A stretch of DNA of 45,625 bases, from NCBI GenBank assembly GCA_902774155.1, contig CACYHF010000011.1:1-45625 (forward strand), written 5' to 3'. Each line of letters opens with the position of its first letter. Within the stretch, counting starts at the first letter, position 1. The stretch comes from an uncultured Bacteroidia bacterium. Lineage in GTDB: Bacteria; Bacteroidota; Bacteroidia; Bacteroidales; UBA932. Under the pieces are notes generated by a model. The model saw only the letters and a program-made list of their open reading frames with translations. It had not been told where the DNA came from and did no database searches. The translations under genes were made by a program, and so were the position numbers. Shown here one piece after another: positions 24,105 through 33,185 of this stretch.

Positions 24105-26495
24105 CTATTTCAGGGTAAGGGTATTCTTACCACCGTGAAGCGATTGCGTTTTCCCGTTCCACTGGAAAACACCGTCTACTCCCAGAGGCAGCTCTACCGT
24201 AGCGTGGAGCTGCTTCCCTTTTACCTTGTACTGGACGGTGATGGCACCCTGCGGATGCGGGATGGTGCCGCAGATTTCCTTGATATCACCCAGACGAGGC
24301 TCGATGCGCACCTTCTTGAACGCCACGGCGTCAGAATCGATGCCCAGCACCGTGCGGTACAGCTCGATATTAGGGCTGGCGCCCCAGGCGTGGCAGTCGG
24401 ACCGGGTGCCGAATACATCGGCATCCTCACCCCAGGTGGTAAGGCCCATGGCCATATTCTCGCGCCAGGTATCCAGCCAGTTCAGGTAATCGTTGCCCAG
24501 GCCGGCCTTCACGTAAGCCTCGTGCAGGTAGAATTTGTAATAGATTGTGCACTGGGCCAGGGTTTCGTCCGCCAGAAGCTTCTGCGCCAGGGCCTTGGGA
24601 TCCTCCACAATGCCGCAGAGAATGGCCAGGGCGTTGGGATGCTGGCTATAGGCATCGTGTTCCACCCTGTTGGCAAACAGGCCTTTCTCCGCGTCCCAGT
24701 AGGCTTTTTTCACGCCTTCGGCCAGGTGGGCGGCCTGTGCACGGTACTCCCCTGCCTGCCAGGTATTGCCCCTCACTTCCTCCATATCGGCCATGAGCTG
24801 GAGCGCATACAGGTACTGGAGATCCATGTTGCTGGAGCAGCCGTCGGCACCGGGAAGCTGCACCCCGCTGTGCCAGCTGTCGGGACGGTCGTTCACCCAA
24901 TCGGAGAAGCTCCAGCCGGGAAGGTTCTTTACGCGGCCGTCTTCCTGCTGATAATGGTTGTAGTAGTGCATGATCTGTTCTGCGCCCGGGAGCAGATCCA
25001 TCACGAAAGCCGTATCCCCGCCGTACATCATATAGTCGTGCAGGGCATAGACATAGCTAAGGGCATAGGGCTGGATGTGCTGCGGGAGGGTGGTGGGATA
25101 GCGGCTCTTGGTGATACCGTCGGCGCTGCGGGAGACATCGGCCAGATGGAGGAAATTCTTCACCAGACGGTCGTCTTTGCTGTTGTAGAGCGTCACCAGG
25201 GCCTGGATGCGGGTGTCGCCCAGGTACTGGAGCTGCTCATAGTACGGGCAGTCCATGTAGGTTTCCCAGGCGCAGAGGCGGGCTGTGCGCCAGCCGATTT
25301 CCAGCATCTGCTGCAGTTCCTGTCTGTCGGTGTTCAAGTTGGCATCCAGCGTGAAGGGGTATCCGGTGAAGATGCCGGAGATATCCTTTATGGCCAGCGG
25401 CTCATCGGCCGTTTCCACCTGCAGGCGCACATAGCGGAAGGTACGCCACGAAAGCGTAGTGTATTCCTGATCCTGCAAGCCGTTGGAGATGAGTTCATCG
25501 GCCCGTCCCACAAACACTTTGCCTTCCGTCTCGTTGCGATTGCCCTTGCCCTTCACCTTGGGAGACAGCACGTAGGACAGATACTCTTCCGGGACCTGGG
25601 CCAGCTGCTCGGAAGTAAGGTCGTAGGCCGGGCCGGAACCGTCCGGAATGTACAGTGACTCGGCATAGCCTATCCTCAGCTTGGCATCCTTGCCGCCGCT
25701 CATCTTCAGGTGGAAGTATGCATTGGTCAGCACCTTGTTATCCAGGAGAAGCTCCTTCCTGGAATGGGCGGGAACGGTAAAGCCTTCTCCCAGACGGAAA
25801 GGCGTCCGCTCCATCTGCGGCAGGGTGGAAGGCCGGAGCATATGGTCGTCAAAGTTCTGCATCCCCATCACGCCCGCAGTTTTGCCGGCAGGTCCTTCCT
25901 GTGCCTCCTTCCAGGCCGATAAATCGGCATCGGCCTTGTTCCAGTCGGCGATGCTGCAGCGCAGGTCCACCTTCTCTCCAGGACCGCCCACGTAATAGCC
26001 GATCACAATGGGATTGATGGGACTGTAGGAAGAATCCTGGATGCACAGCCAGCTCTTATCCGTAAAAAGTTCGGCCGATTCCGCCTCCCCCTGCAGAAGG
26101 AAGCCCGTGCGCACGGAAATCTGGGAATCCGGCCGCTTGGCGCCTTCGTTGTACACCAGGGCGGCAATCACGTTGCGGCCGCCGTTCAGGTACGGCGCCA
26201 GATCTACGGTCTCGTAGTTCCAGTGCAGGGCGTCTCCCTTGGCGGGGCCCATGGACACCAGTTTTTCGTTCACATACAGTTTGTAGCGGTTGTCGCCGGT
26301 CACGTGCACCAGATAGCGGGCCGGAACAGCGGCAAGGTCCACGTTTTTCCGGAAGTAATACACACCATAGTCCAGTTCCGGGCTTCCCGGAACGGAAATC
26401 CATTTGGCCGGCCAGGGCTGGCTGGTCAGGTCCGGCTGGGCAAAGGCCTGCGCGCAGAGCAGAGCCACAGCAAGAAGTACGAGAGTCTTTTTCAC
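24105..26495 (-). CDS. GH78-type alpha-L-rhamnosidase, secreted
   Basis: The 796-residue protein has a signal peptide (VKKTLVLLAVALLCAQAFA), N-terminal jelly-roll domains with YVNEKLVSMGPAKGD and a catalytic (alpha/alpha)6 barrel. The latter shows CAWETYMDCPYYEQLQYLGD, the GH78 signature region with the catalytic acid, and PGWSFSDWV. A C-terminal beta sandwich follows (KVKGKQLHATVELPLGV). It removes terminal L-rhamnose from plant polysaccharides or glycosides. The frame is open upstream to an ATG at 26531, but the -7 element at 26526-26519 lies inside that extension, so I favour the GTG at 26495. The rhamnose operon nearby would take up the product. Confidence 0.85.
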   Translation of the reverse strand: MKKTLVLLAVALLCAQAFAQPDLTSQPWPAKWISVPGSPELDYGVYYFRKNVDLAAVPARYLVHVTGDNRYKLYVNEKLVSMGPAKGDALHWNYETVDLAPYLNGGRNVIAALVYNEGAKRPDSQISVRTGFLLQGEAESAELFTDKSWLCIQDSSYSPINPIVIGYYVGGPGEKVDLRCSIADWNKADADLSAWKEAQEGPAGKTAGVMGMQNFDDHMLRPSTLPQMERTPFRLGEGFTVPAHSRKELLLDNKVLTNAYFHLKMSGGKDAKLRIGYAESLYIPDGSGPAYDLTSEQLAQVPEEYLSYVLSPKVKGKGNRNETEGKVFVGRADELISNGLQDQEYTTLSWRTFRYVRLQVETADEPLAIKDISGIFTGYPFTLDANLNTDRQELQQMLEIGWRTARLCAWETYMDCPYYEQLQYLGDTRIQALVTLYNSKDDRLVKNFLHLADVSRSADGITKSRYPTTLPQHIQPYALSYVYALHDYMMYGGDTAFVMDLLPGAEQIMHYYNHYQQEDGRVKNLPGWSFSDWVNDRPDSWHSGVQLPGADGCSSNMDLQYLYALQLMADMEEVRGNTWQAGEYRAQAAHLAEGVKKAYWDAEKGLFANRVEHDAYSQHPNALAILCGIVEDPKALAQKLLADETLAQCTIYYKFYLHEAYVKAGLGNDYLNWLDTWRENMAMGLTTWGEDADVFGTRSDCHAWGASPNIELYRTVLGIDSDAVAFKKVRIEPRLGDIKEICGTIPHPQGAITVQYKVKGKQLHATVELPLGVDGVFQWNGKTQSLHGGKNTLTLK

Positions 26496-26518
26496 ATTGA
26501 GTTGGTTTAATATCTTTT

Positions 26519-26554
26519 CAAAGATACACATTTTTCGGTTTTTTCTTATATTTA
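26519..26554. promoter_or_regulatory. Divergent promoter region between the GH78 and GH35-like genes
   Basis: TATCTTTG on the minus strand (26526-26519) serves the rhamnosidase gene. TATATTTA on the plus strand (26547-26554), one mismatch from consensus, ends 7 bp before the ATG at 26562. Neither has a well-placed TTG, which suggests help from an activator. Confidence 0.4.
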
Positions 26555-26561
26555 CAACATT

Positions 26562-28259
26562 ATGAAAAAACTATTAACCCTTCTTTCAGTTATCGCTCTG
26601 TCGGCATCCCTTTCCGCGATGGCCGGCTCCCGGGGAGTCCCGGCCGTTTACAAGAACGGGCAGCTTACAGTTGACGGCAAACCTTTCACCCTGCTGGCGG
26701 GGGAACTCCACAATTCCACCACCGGCAGCGTGCCGTATATGCGGGACGTCTGGAAACAGATGGCCGATAAGAACCTCAACACCGTGATTGCCGCCGCCAG
26801 CTGGGAATTGGTGGAACCGGAGGAAGGCAAGTTCAACTTCCGGGAAGTGGATGCGATGATTGACGGTGCCCGGGATGCCGGCCTGAGGTTGGTGGTCCTG
26901 TGGTTCGGCAGCTGGAAGAACGGAGATTCCTCCTATACCCCGTCCTGGGTAAAACTGGACCAGAAGCGTTTCCCGCGGGCCCACTTCCAGGACGGACAGC
27001 CTACGCAGGCCCTTTCTCCCCTGGGGAAAGAAAGTCAGAAGGCCGATGCCCGCGCCTTTGCCGCCCTCCTGGCCCACATCCGGGACTACGACCAGGCAGG
27101 GACCGTGATTATGGTGCAGGTAGAGAATGAACTGGGCTCCGTGGATGTATTGTCCACCTTTACCGGAACGCCCAACCGGGGGATGCGGGATTATTCCCCT
27201 GCCGCCGACAAAGCCTTCAAGGGAGCTGTCCCCAAAGCCCTTATCACCTATCTCAAAAAGCATAAAGGAGCCCTGCATCCGGCCGTTGAAGCGGCCTGGA
27301 AACGCAGCGGTTACCGGACTTCCGGCAGCTGGGAAGAAGTGTTCGGTACCGGAACGCTTACCCTGAAGGAGGGCTCCTGGCAGGATACGTATCCCTATCT
27401 CACGGAAGAGCTCTTCAACACCTGGCAGTACGCCTTGTATGTAGAAGCCGTTGCATCGGCCGGAAAAAAGGAGTATCCCCTGCCCATGTACGTGAATGCC
27501 TGGCAAAAGACGGAAGGCCAGTGCGTGCCCGGCAATTATCCTTGCGGCGGTCCCCTGCCGCACGTGTCCGACATCTGGAAAGCAGCCGCTCCGTCCATCG
27601 ATTTCCTGTCTCCGGACATCTATGCTACAAACGTTTACGACTGGATTTGCGACGGATACACGCAGGCCGGTTATCCCCTCTTCATCCCGGAAACCACCTC
27701 CTCTCCGGACGGTGCCTCCCGCGCTTTCTACACCTTCGGGAAATACGGGGCCGCCTGCTATGCACCTTTCGGTATAGACAGCGCCAAGGGCTTTTCCTAT
27801 GACATCACCTACGCCCTTCTGGGCCGATACCTGGACGAAATCCAGGGCGGCAAAACCGCCGGGCTGCTCATCGATCCCCCGGCCGGCCGGACTATGGACC
27901 AGGCCGAACTGGGCGGCTATCGCTTCATCCTGATTCCCAACAATACGGAGCTGTTCACCGCCCTGACCGGCGCATCGGCCGATGCGGAGGAAGCTGCCTT
28001 AACGCCTGTTTCGGGCGTTCTTATCCTCCAGCGCTCCGCAGAGGAATTCCTGATACTGGGAGGCGTGGGCCCCGCCACGCTGTCGGTCACTTCCACCAGC
28101 GGAAAGAACGCCGCTGTCCTATCGGTGGATGAAATCCGCCAGAACACCGACGGCAGCGAGTACCTCCACCGCCTGAACGGTGACGAAACCTCTATGGGCA
28201 TCACCTCCTTCGCCCCCGGTCAGGTAAAAGCCCTCCGGGTTAGGTTGTATCAGTATTAG
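26562..28259 (+). CDS. GH35-like (DUF5597-type) glycoside hydrolase, secreted
   Basis: The 565-residue protein has a signal peptide (MKKLLTLLSVIALSASLSAMA) and a TIM barrel of the GH35/GH42-like clan. LLAGELHNSTTGSVPYMRDVW begins it, NTVIAAASWELVEPEEGKFNF is the second conserved block, VQVENELGS carries the probable acid/base Glu, and LFIPETTSS the probable nucleophile Glu. A C-terminal beta domain (about 440-565) is typical of DUF5597-containing relatives. Likely activity is beta-galactosidase or a similar exo-glycosidase acting on plant side chains. It is divergent from the GH78 gene and probably works on the same polymer. Confidence 0.75.
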   Translation: MKKLLTLLSVIALSASLSAMAGSRGVPAVYKNGQLTVDGKPFTLLAGELHNSTTGSVPYMRDVWKQMADKNLNTVIAAASWELVEPEEGKFNFREVDAMIDGARDAGLRLVVLWFGSWKNGDSSYTPSWVKLDQKRFPRAHFQDGQPTQALSPLGKESQKADARAFAALLAHIRDYDQAGTVIMVQVENELGSVDVLSTFTGTPNRGMRDYSPAADKAFKGAVPKALITYLKKHKGALHPAVEAAWKRSGYRTSGSWEEVFGTGTLTLKEGSWQDTYPYLTEELFNTWQYALYVEAVASAGKKEYPLPMYVNAWQKTEGQCVPGNYPCGGPLPHVSDIWKAAAPSIDFLSPDIYATNVYDWICDGYTQAGYPLFIPETTSSPDGASRAFYTFGKYGAACYAPFGIDSAKGFSYDITYALLGRYLDEIQGGKTAGLLIDPPAGRTMDQAELGGYRFILIPNNTELFTALTGASADAEEAALTPVSGVLILQRSAEEFLILGGVGPATLSVTSTSGKNAAVLSVDEIRQNTDGSEYLHRLNGDETSMGITSFAPGQVKALRVRLYQY

Positions 28260-28320
28260 GCTGCCATGCGGTCCCATCGGCCGTGACTGCCAACTCACTT
28301 ACTCTGAGGCATTTACGAAT

Positions 28321-28354
28321 AGTTCTCTGCTCTTTTTTTGCGCAGAGAACTTTT
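28321..28354 (+). terminator. Hairpin terminator behind the GH35-like gene
   Basis: A 10-bp perfect stem AGTTCTCTGC (28321-28330) / GCAGAGAACT (28342-28351) with an 11-nt T-rich loop ends in TTTT, 61 bp behind the stop codon. The short T tract makes it weaker than the one at 10731. Confidence 0.6.
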
Positions 28355-28429
28355 ACCAAATAGCTGAGTATTAACTATTTAGTTACCATGCGATCTTTTT
28401 CCCTGAAAACCCGTAGATTACATCCTCAT

Positions 28430-28556
28430 CTTTAAAAACTTAAAGCACACTTTGCGTTCCGAGTGGCAGATTATGTGCTTCAGCGGGTGGAACGGCCCCC
28501 GTCTCAAGCACATTTTATACCCTCCAGAGTTAAAACCGTGCTTTAAATTCTTAAAG
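28430..28556. repeat. Imperfect palindrome with 51-bp arms
   Basis: The arms 28430-28480 and 28506-28556 are inverted copies, about 35 of 51 bases matching, with a 25-nt centre. Matching is concentrated in two blocks at equal distance: AAGCACAT, and GTGCTTTAA plus a TTAAAG end. Read as protein, both arms give LKHI...K.CFKFLK on opposite strands. The 427-bp gap 28260-28686 holds the terminator, this palindrome, a further hairpin and the next promoter; I see no gene in it. Confidence 0.6.
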
Positions 28557-28585
28557 AACACTAGCACTTCGAAACCATGGGCGGA

Positions 28586-28628
28586 AAGGGTGCGATTCTG
28601 GAGCGAATTGCCGGAAGAACGCACCCTT
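28586..28628. repeat. Stem-loop in the intergenic region
   Basis: AAGGGTGCG (28586-28594) pairs perfectly with CGCACCCTT (28620-28628) around a 25-nt loop. No T tract follows, so it is not an ordinary terminator. It may be part of the same repeated unit as the palindrome at 28430. Confidence 0.5.
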
Positions 28629-28650
28629 CCCAGCCTCTGCACGACTCTAT

Positions 28651-28681
28651 TTGGGATTGCGGAAAGAATGCAGTATCTTTG
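28651..28681 (+). promoter_or_regulatory. Promoter of the CocE/SGNH hydrolase gene
   Basis: TTG (28651-28653), a 20-bp spacer and TATCTTTG (28674-28681) match the Bacteroidota consensus. The -7 element ends 5 bp before the ATG at 28687, so the message is probably leaderless or nearly so. Confidence 0.65.
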
Positions 28682-28686
28682 ATATC

Positions 28687-30941
28687 ATGAAGCATTCCCT
28701 CCGTTTACATCTTTGTCTGTTTCTGACTGCCCTGCTGCTGCCGCTGGCGGCACGGGCCCAGTTTTTCGAAAACATTCCTACCGCTATTCCCGCCACGTGC
28801 GGAATGGTATACAAAGACACGCTGGTGGCTGCGGCCGATGGCAGCAAACTGGTAACCCAGTTGTATCTGCCCGACACGCAGGAGCCTTTTCCCGTAGTAG
28901 TCTGGCGTAGTCCTTACCTGAACTTCCCCACCGGGGACTGGATGAAGGGAGCCCGGGATTATGCACAGAGGGGAATCGGCGTGGTTATCCAGCGTTGCCG
29001 CGGGACGGGCGGGTCGGAAGGCGTTTTCCAGCCTAACATCTATGAGCGGAAAGACGGTCTTGCCTTACTGGAGTGGTTGCAGGAGGCGCCCTGGTGCAAG
29101 AGCATCGGCCTTACCGGCTGTTCCTATATGGGCCTCACTTCATGGATTGTGGCCGATGCCCTGCCCTCCAAAGTGAAAGGCATCTACCTGGAGCACTATG
29201 GCGTGGACCGCCATCTGTCGGCCTATTCCAGCGGGCTGTTCCGGCAGGACATCCTCACGGCCTGGGCCATAGGCAATGCCACCGAACCCATCCGGAAGCC
29301 CACGGAGTTTACCACGGATTTCAAGTACGGAGACCAGATGCTGTACATGCCCCAAGTGACGATGGATGAAGACCTTCTGGGCGCTCCACTACCCTGGTAT
29401 CGGGATTGGATCACGCATACCGACTATACAGACCCTTACTGGCACACCGGTTTTTGGGAACTCCTGAAAAGCATTCCGCCCAAGATTACGGTGCCCATGA
29501 CCATTGTGGCCGGTCATTTCGACCACCACATGGAAGGAACCCTGCTGGGCTACGAACTTCTCCCGGAAGAGACCAAGGCCAAAAGCCGGCTCATCGTGGG
29601 CGGATGGGACCACAATTACAAAACTACGCCGGAACTCCCGGGCGTAATACACGACATAGAGGTAAACATCAACCTGGACACGTTTGAATGGTTCCACTCC
29701 CTCCTGCTGGAAGAGAAAGAGCCTGAACACGAGGTTCTTGTGTACCAGATTGGCGCCGACAAATGGCTGCATCTGGCCGAATGGCCCTCCCAGCAGGTCT
29801 TCCCCGTCTCCTTTTACCTGGGAGCGGATGGAAATCTGCAGGCCCAGGCGCCCGCGGAAGAATCGGCCCTTTCCTATACTTACGACCCTTCGAATCCTGT
29901 CCTTTCCGTGGGCGGTGAGACCCTGTTCAGTGCCGATGACCGCAAAGGCAGCCGCCTTCAGCCGCCGGTGGGCTACCGGGACGACATCCTTTTCTTCCGC
30001 AGCGAACCTCTTGAGCAGCCTCTCTATCTGTCCGGCAGTCCGGAAGCCACCGTCTGGTTCTCCTCGGACTGCGAAGACACGGCCGTTGCTGTGAAAATCA
30101 GCGAGGAGAAGGCCAATGGCAGCACGTACAACATCCGCACCGGTATTGCCACCCTGGCCTTCCGGGAGGATAAACTGGGCCCTCGTGGCACTTACACGCC
30201 AGGAGAGATTGTGCCCGTACGAATCCAACTCCTTCCTATTGAGTGGGAAATCTCCGCAGGCAGCCGCATCCGCGTGGACATTTGTTCTTCCGACTTTCCC
30301 CAATACAGCCTCCACTCCAATTATCCGGGCGTATGGTCGGAACAGGCTTCGGTTCGCGTAGCGCACCAGCAGGTATGGACAGGGGCTCAGCACGCTTCTT
30401 CCATTACCCTTCCCTTCTCCGTCCAGGCTTATCTGGCAGCACAGCAGCCGGAGCCGGAAAAACATATTGTGAAACCCCGAAAAGGTAAAATCACCCAGCG
30501 TATAGCCGTTTTCGGCGGTTCGCTCTCTGTGAACAAGGAGTCCGACGCGGCCAAGCAAATCTGGGCCGACAGGCTTCAGGCCGAGGTCACCACCTACGGG
30601 GTGGGCGGAGCGGGCTTCTCCTTGGACCAGGGCTGCTCCGTGCAGAAACAGGTGGACCAGGCCGGCATCTATGATATCTATGTACTCTGGGCCTCCACCA
30701 ACGACTACACCAACAGCCGTCCCTGCGGCAGCTGGCAGGACTACACGGCCCTGGACGGCTATGACCAGAACAAGCTGCACACCCAGTGCGGCGGCATCAA
30801 CTACTGCATCAAGACCATCCTGGAAAAGAGCCCCAAGGCTAAGATTTATTTCTTCACCTCCCTGACCGTCTCCACATGAATGAAGACGGTTACCGGGCCA
30901 TCGGCCCTGTGCAGGCCGATTTCCTGGCCACAGGGCGCTAG
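28687..30941 (+). CDS. CocE/NonD (S15-like) hydrolase fused to an SGNH hydrolase domain; SGNH end frameshifted
   Basis: The uninterrupted frame (28687-30879, 730 aa) has a signal peptide and an S15/CocE catalytic domain with GLTGCSYMGLTSW (nucleophile Ser), AGHFDHHMEG (Asp) and GGWDHN (His). The usual C-terminal jelly roll follows (SALSYTYDPSNPVLSVGG, AGSRIRVDICSSDFPQY). An SGNH domain then begins (RIAVFGGSLS, GVGGAGFS, LWASTNDY) and is cut at 30877 by TGA. In another frame the SGNH end is visible from about 30858 to TAG at 30939: LPDRLHMNEDGYRAIG, including the DxxH pair. Compared with the family several dozen residues between the parts are missing, so this is a deletion plus frameshift. The first domain could still act on an ester or acyl-peptide; the second is probably inactive. 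The ATG at 28687 is set by the promoter just before it. Confidence 0.8.
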
Positions 30942-30968
30942 ACTGAAATTCCATCAAACCCCATAACA

Positions 30969-31877
30969 ATGAAACGTTTTATAACCATTCTCACCCTGTG
31001 CGCCCTCGCCACGTCGGTCGCATACGGCCAGAACAATAACGGGAACCCTTTCGGCAATATGAGCCGCGAGGAAATTGAGGAACTGTTCAAAAAGATGAAT
31101 ACGCCGCCCACAGACCCTTCCTACCGCATGGAAGTGGTGGGCTGTGTCAGTGACGGGAACCAGCTTTATGGAGAGGCCTTCATTCCCGTAGCGCCCGGCA
31201 AACACCCGGCCGTAATCCTTTCCCACGGCTACGGCGGCACCCACCACGGTTTCTACGCCATGGCCGATATGCTGGCCAAGGCCGGTTACGTAGCCTACTG
31301 CTACGACTTTGCGGGCGGTTCTCCCCGCAGCCAGAGCCAGGGCCGCACGGAAGAAACCTCCATCTTTTCGCAGCGCCAGAACCTGAAGGACGTGATTGAC
31401 ATGGTGCGCGGCTGGAGCTTCGTGGACAAAAAGAACATCTTCCTGCTGGGAGAAAGCCAGGGAGGCTGCGTTAGCGCCATTACGGCCCCTTATGTGAAAA
31501 AGAAAATCAACGCCATCTGCCTCACCTTCCCCGCCCTGTGCATCCCGGACGACGGCTTCGCCCTCTACCCCACGCTGGCCGATGTCCCCGAGACGGTGAC
31601 TTTTATGGGAATGACCATCGGCAAAGCCTATTACGAGAAATTCTACGAAGGCTTTGATATTTACAAGGAGATTGCCGGCTATCAGGGCCAGGTGCTCATC
31701 GTGCACGGAACGGAGGATGCCCTGGTGAAACCGGAGTATTCCGCCAAGGCATCCAACGTGTACAAAAACTGCGAACTACATTTACTCTTTGGCGCAGGCC
31801 ACGGCTTCTACCAGCCCCAGCACGTGGAACTGTACCACCAGTATGTGATGGATTTCCTGAAGTGCAACTTGAAATAG
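30969..31877 (+). CDS. Secreted alpha/beta hydrolase (dienelactone hydrolase/esterase type)
   Basis: This 302-residue enzyme has a signal peptide (MKRFITILTLCALATSVAYG), the oxyanion region ILSHGYGGTHHG, nucleophile elbow GESQGG, the acid region LIVHGTEDALV and a C-terminal GAGHGFYQP with His. It belongs to the broad family of cinnamoyl or acyl esterases and peptidase-like hydrolases. The substrate cannot be told. It follows the SGNH end by 27 bp, has no promoter of its own that I can see, and is convergent with the rhamnose operon, the stop codons being only 3 bp apart. Confidence 0.78.
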   Translation: MKRFITILTLCALATSVAYGQNNNGNPFGNMSREEIEELFKKMNTPPTDPSYRMEVVGCVSDGNQLYGEAFIPVAPGKHPAVILSHGYGGTHHGFYAMADMLAKAGYVAYCYDFAGGSPRSQSQGRTEETSIFSQRQNLKDVIDMVRGWSFVDKKNIFLLGESQGGCVSAITAPYVKKKINAICLTFPALCIPDDGFALYPTLADVPETVTFMGMTIGKAYYEKFYEGFDIYKEIAGYQGQVLIVHGTEDALVKPEYSAKASNVYKNCELHLLFGAGHGFYQPQHVELYHQYVMDFLKCNLK

Positions 31878-31880
31878 ACC

Positions 31881-33185
31881 CTACTCGCCTACGTGGAAGG
31901 CCACGCGAAGGTCTTCGATTTCGGCGTCGGTGATGGGGTTGAGCTTGCCCACGGGGGCGGCCATTACCAGGGAACGGGCGCTGAAATCGGCCACTTCCAG
32001 TTTGTCGAAGGTGTTGATGAGCTTGTCGCCGGTGACCACGATGGAGTCGTTGGCCAGGAAGGCGCAAGGCAGCTTCTTGAAGCCCTCGGCCATCTCCTCC
32101 ACGTTGAAATACTGCGTGCCGAAAGGATATTGCGGGATGTCCTGCAGGAAGATCCAACTCTCAGGAATGGTGCGCACATCGAACTTCACGCCCGTGGTGG
32201 CATAACCCATCAGATAGGGCGTCTGGGTGAGGATGATGCTGTTGATCTTGGGGTTGCGGCGGTAAATCTCATAATGGAGCGCGGTAGAGCGGCTGGCATT
32301 CTTGCCGGCCTCCACCATACCGTTGCGCACCTGGACAATGTCATTGGGCTCCAGTTCCCAGCGCTGCTTGTCGGAAGGAGTGATGAGGAAGTCATTCCCC
32401 CGCCAACGTACCGAAGCCGTACCGTAGGAACTGCACATGAGGCCCTGGGCGCAGGCGCGGTGCACAATCTCGCAGATTTCCGTGCGGATGGCCCTTTCGT
32501 CGGAAGGATGCTCCACGTTCATGAAATGCTGGAAGTCAATATGGACGGCCTTCTCGTGCTTGAGAATCTGCTCTTCCGTCAGATAAACGGGCTTACCCAA
32601 AGTCTTGGCATTCAGGATGGTACGGGCGCACAGCTCCAGGGTTTCCAGGCGCTGGTAGGCATCGGCAATATCCTCTCCCATAAGCACCACGCCGTGGTTT
32701 TCCATGATTACGGCCTTGTATTCGGGATTCTTCTCGAACTCAGCGGCAATCTTCTCTCCCAGCAACTCGCTGCCCGGCAGGGCATAAGGAGCAAAGCCGA
32801 TGGGGCCGCACACGTACTTCGCCTGCGGGATGATGGTGGTATCCGGCACCTGGTGCACGATGGAGAAGGTCACCAGTCCCGGAGGGTGCGCGTGAATCAC
32901 CGAGCGCAGCTTGGGACGCTGCTTGTACAGCGCCCGGTGGAAAGGATATTCGGACGAGGGCCGATGCGGTCCCACAATGGTGCCGTCGGCCTTCACGCAC
33001 ATAATGTCGGACGGCGTGAGAGAGCCTTTATCAATGCCCGCCGGGGTAATCCACATATCCCCGTTGTCGTCCATAATGGACAGGTTTCCGCCGGAAGTGG
33101 TTGTCATCTTCCGGCGATAGATGCGGCCGATGATAAGGGCGATTTGCTCGGCCGGGTGCATAAGTTGCGTATCAATTTTCTTCAT
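31881..33185 (-). CDS. Tandem class II aldolase/adducin-like protein, second domain degenerate
   Basis: This 434-residue protein contains two class II aldolase domains. The first (about 10-215) has the full metal site: SEYPFH with Glu79, HAH with His98 and His100, and ENHG with His164. The second (about 230-425) starts like the family (IVHRACAQGLMCSSYGTASVRW), but the HxH position reads ILTQTPYLMG and no NHG is found, so it probably binds no metal and serves structure or recognition. Members cut or epimerise sugar phosphates such as fuculose- or ribulose-phosphate. It is the last gene of the rhamnose operon, overlapping the dehydrogenase gene by 14 bp. Confidence 0.8.
   Translation of the reverse strand: MKKIDTQLMHPAEQIALIIGRIYRRKMTTTSGGNLSIMDDNGDMWITPAGIDKGSLTPSDIMCVKADGTIVGPHRPSSEYPFHRALYKQRPKLRSVIHAHPPGLVTFSIVHQVPDTTIIPQAKYVCGPIGFAPYALPGSELLGEKIAAEFEKNPEYKAVIMENHGVVLMGEDIADAYQRLETLELCARTILNAKTLGKPVYLTEEQILKHEKAVHIDFQHFMNVEHPSDERAIRTEICEIVHRACAQGLMCSSYGTASVRWRGNDFLITPSDKQRWELEPNDIVQVRNGMVEAGKNASRSTALHYEIYRRNPKINSIILTQTPYLMGYATTGVKFDVRTIPESWIFLQDIPQYPFGTQYFNVEEMAEGFKKLPCAFLANDSIVVTGDKLINTFDKLEVADFSARSLVMAAPVGKLNPITDAEIEDLRVAFHVGE

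Noticed and set aside
28418-28682. Two small overlapping open frames on opposite strands (74 and 76 codons)
   Set aside because: They lie in the palindrome and hairpin; their shared peptide follows from the inverted repeat. No promoter or start context supports translation.
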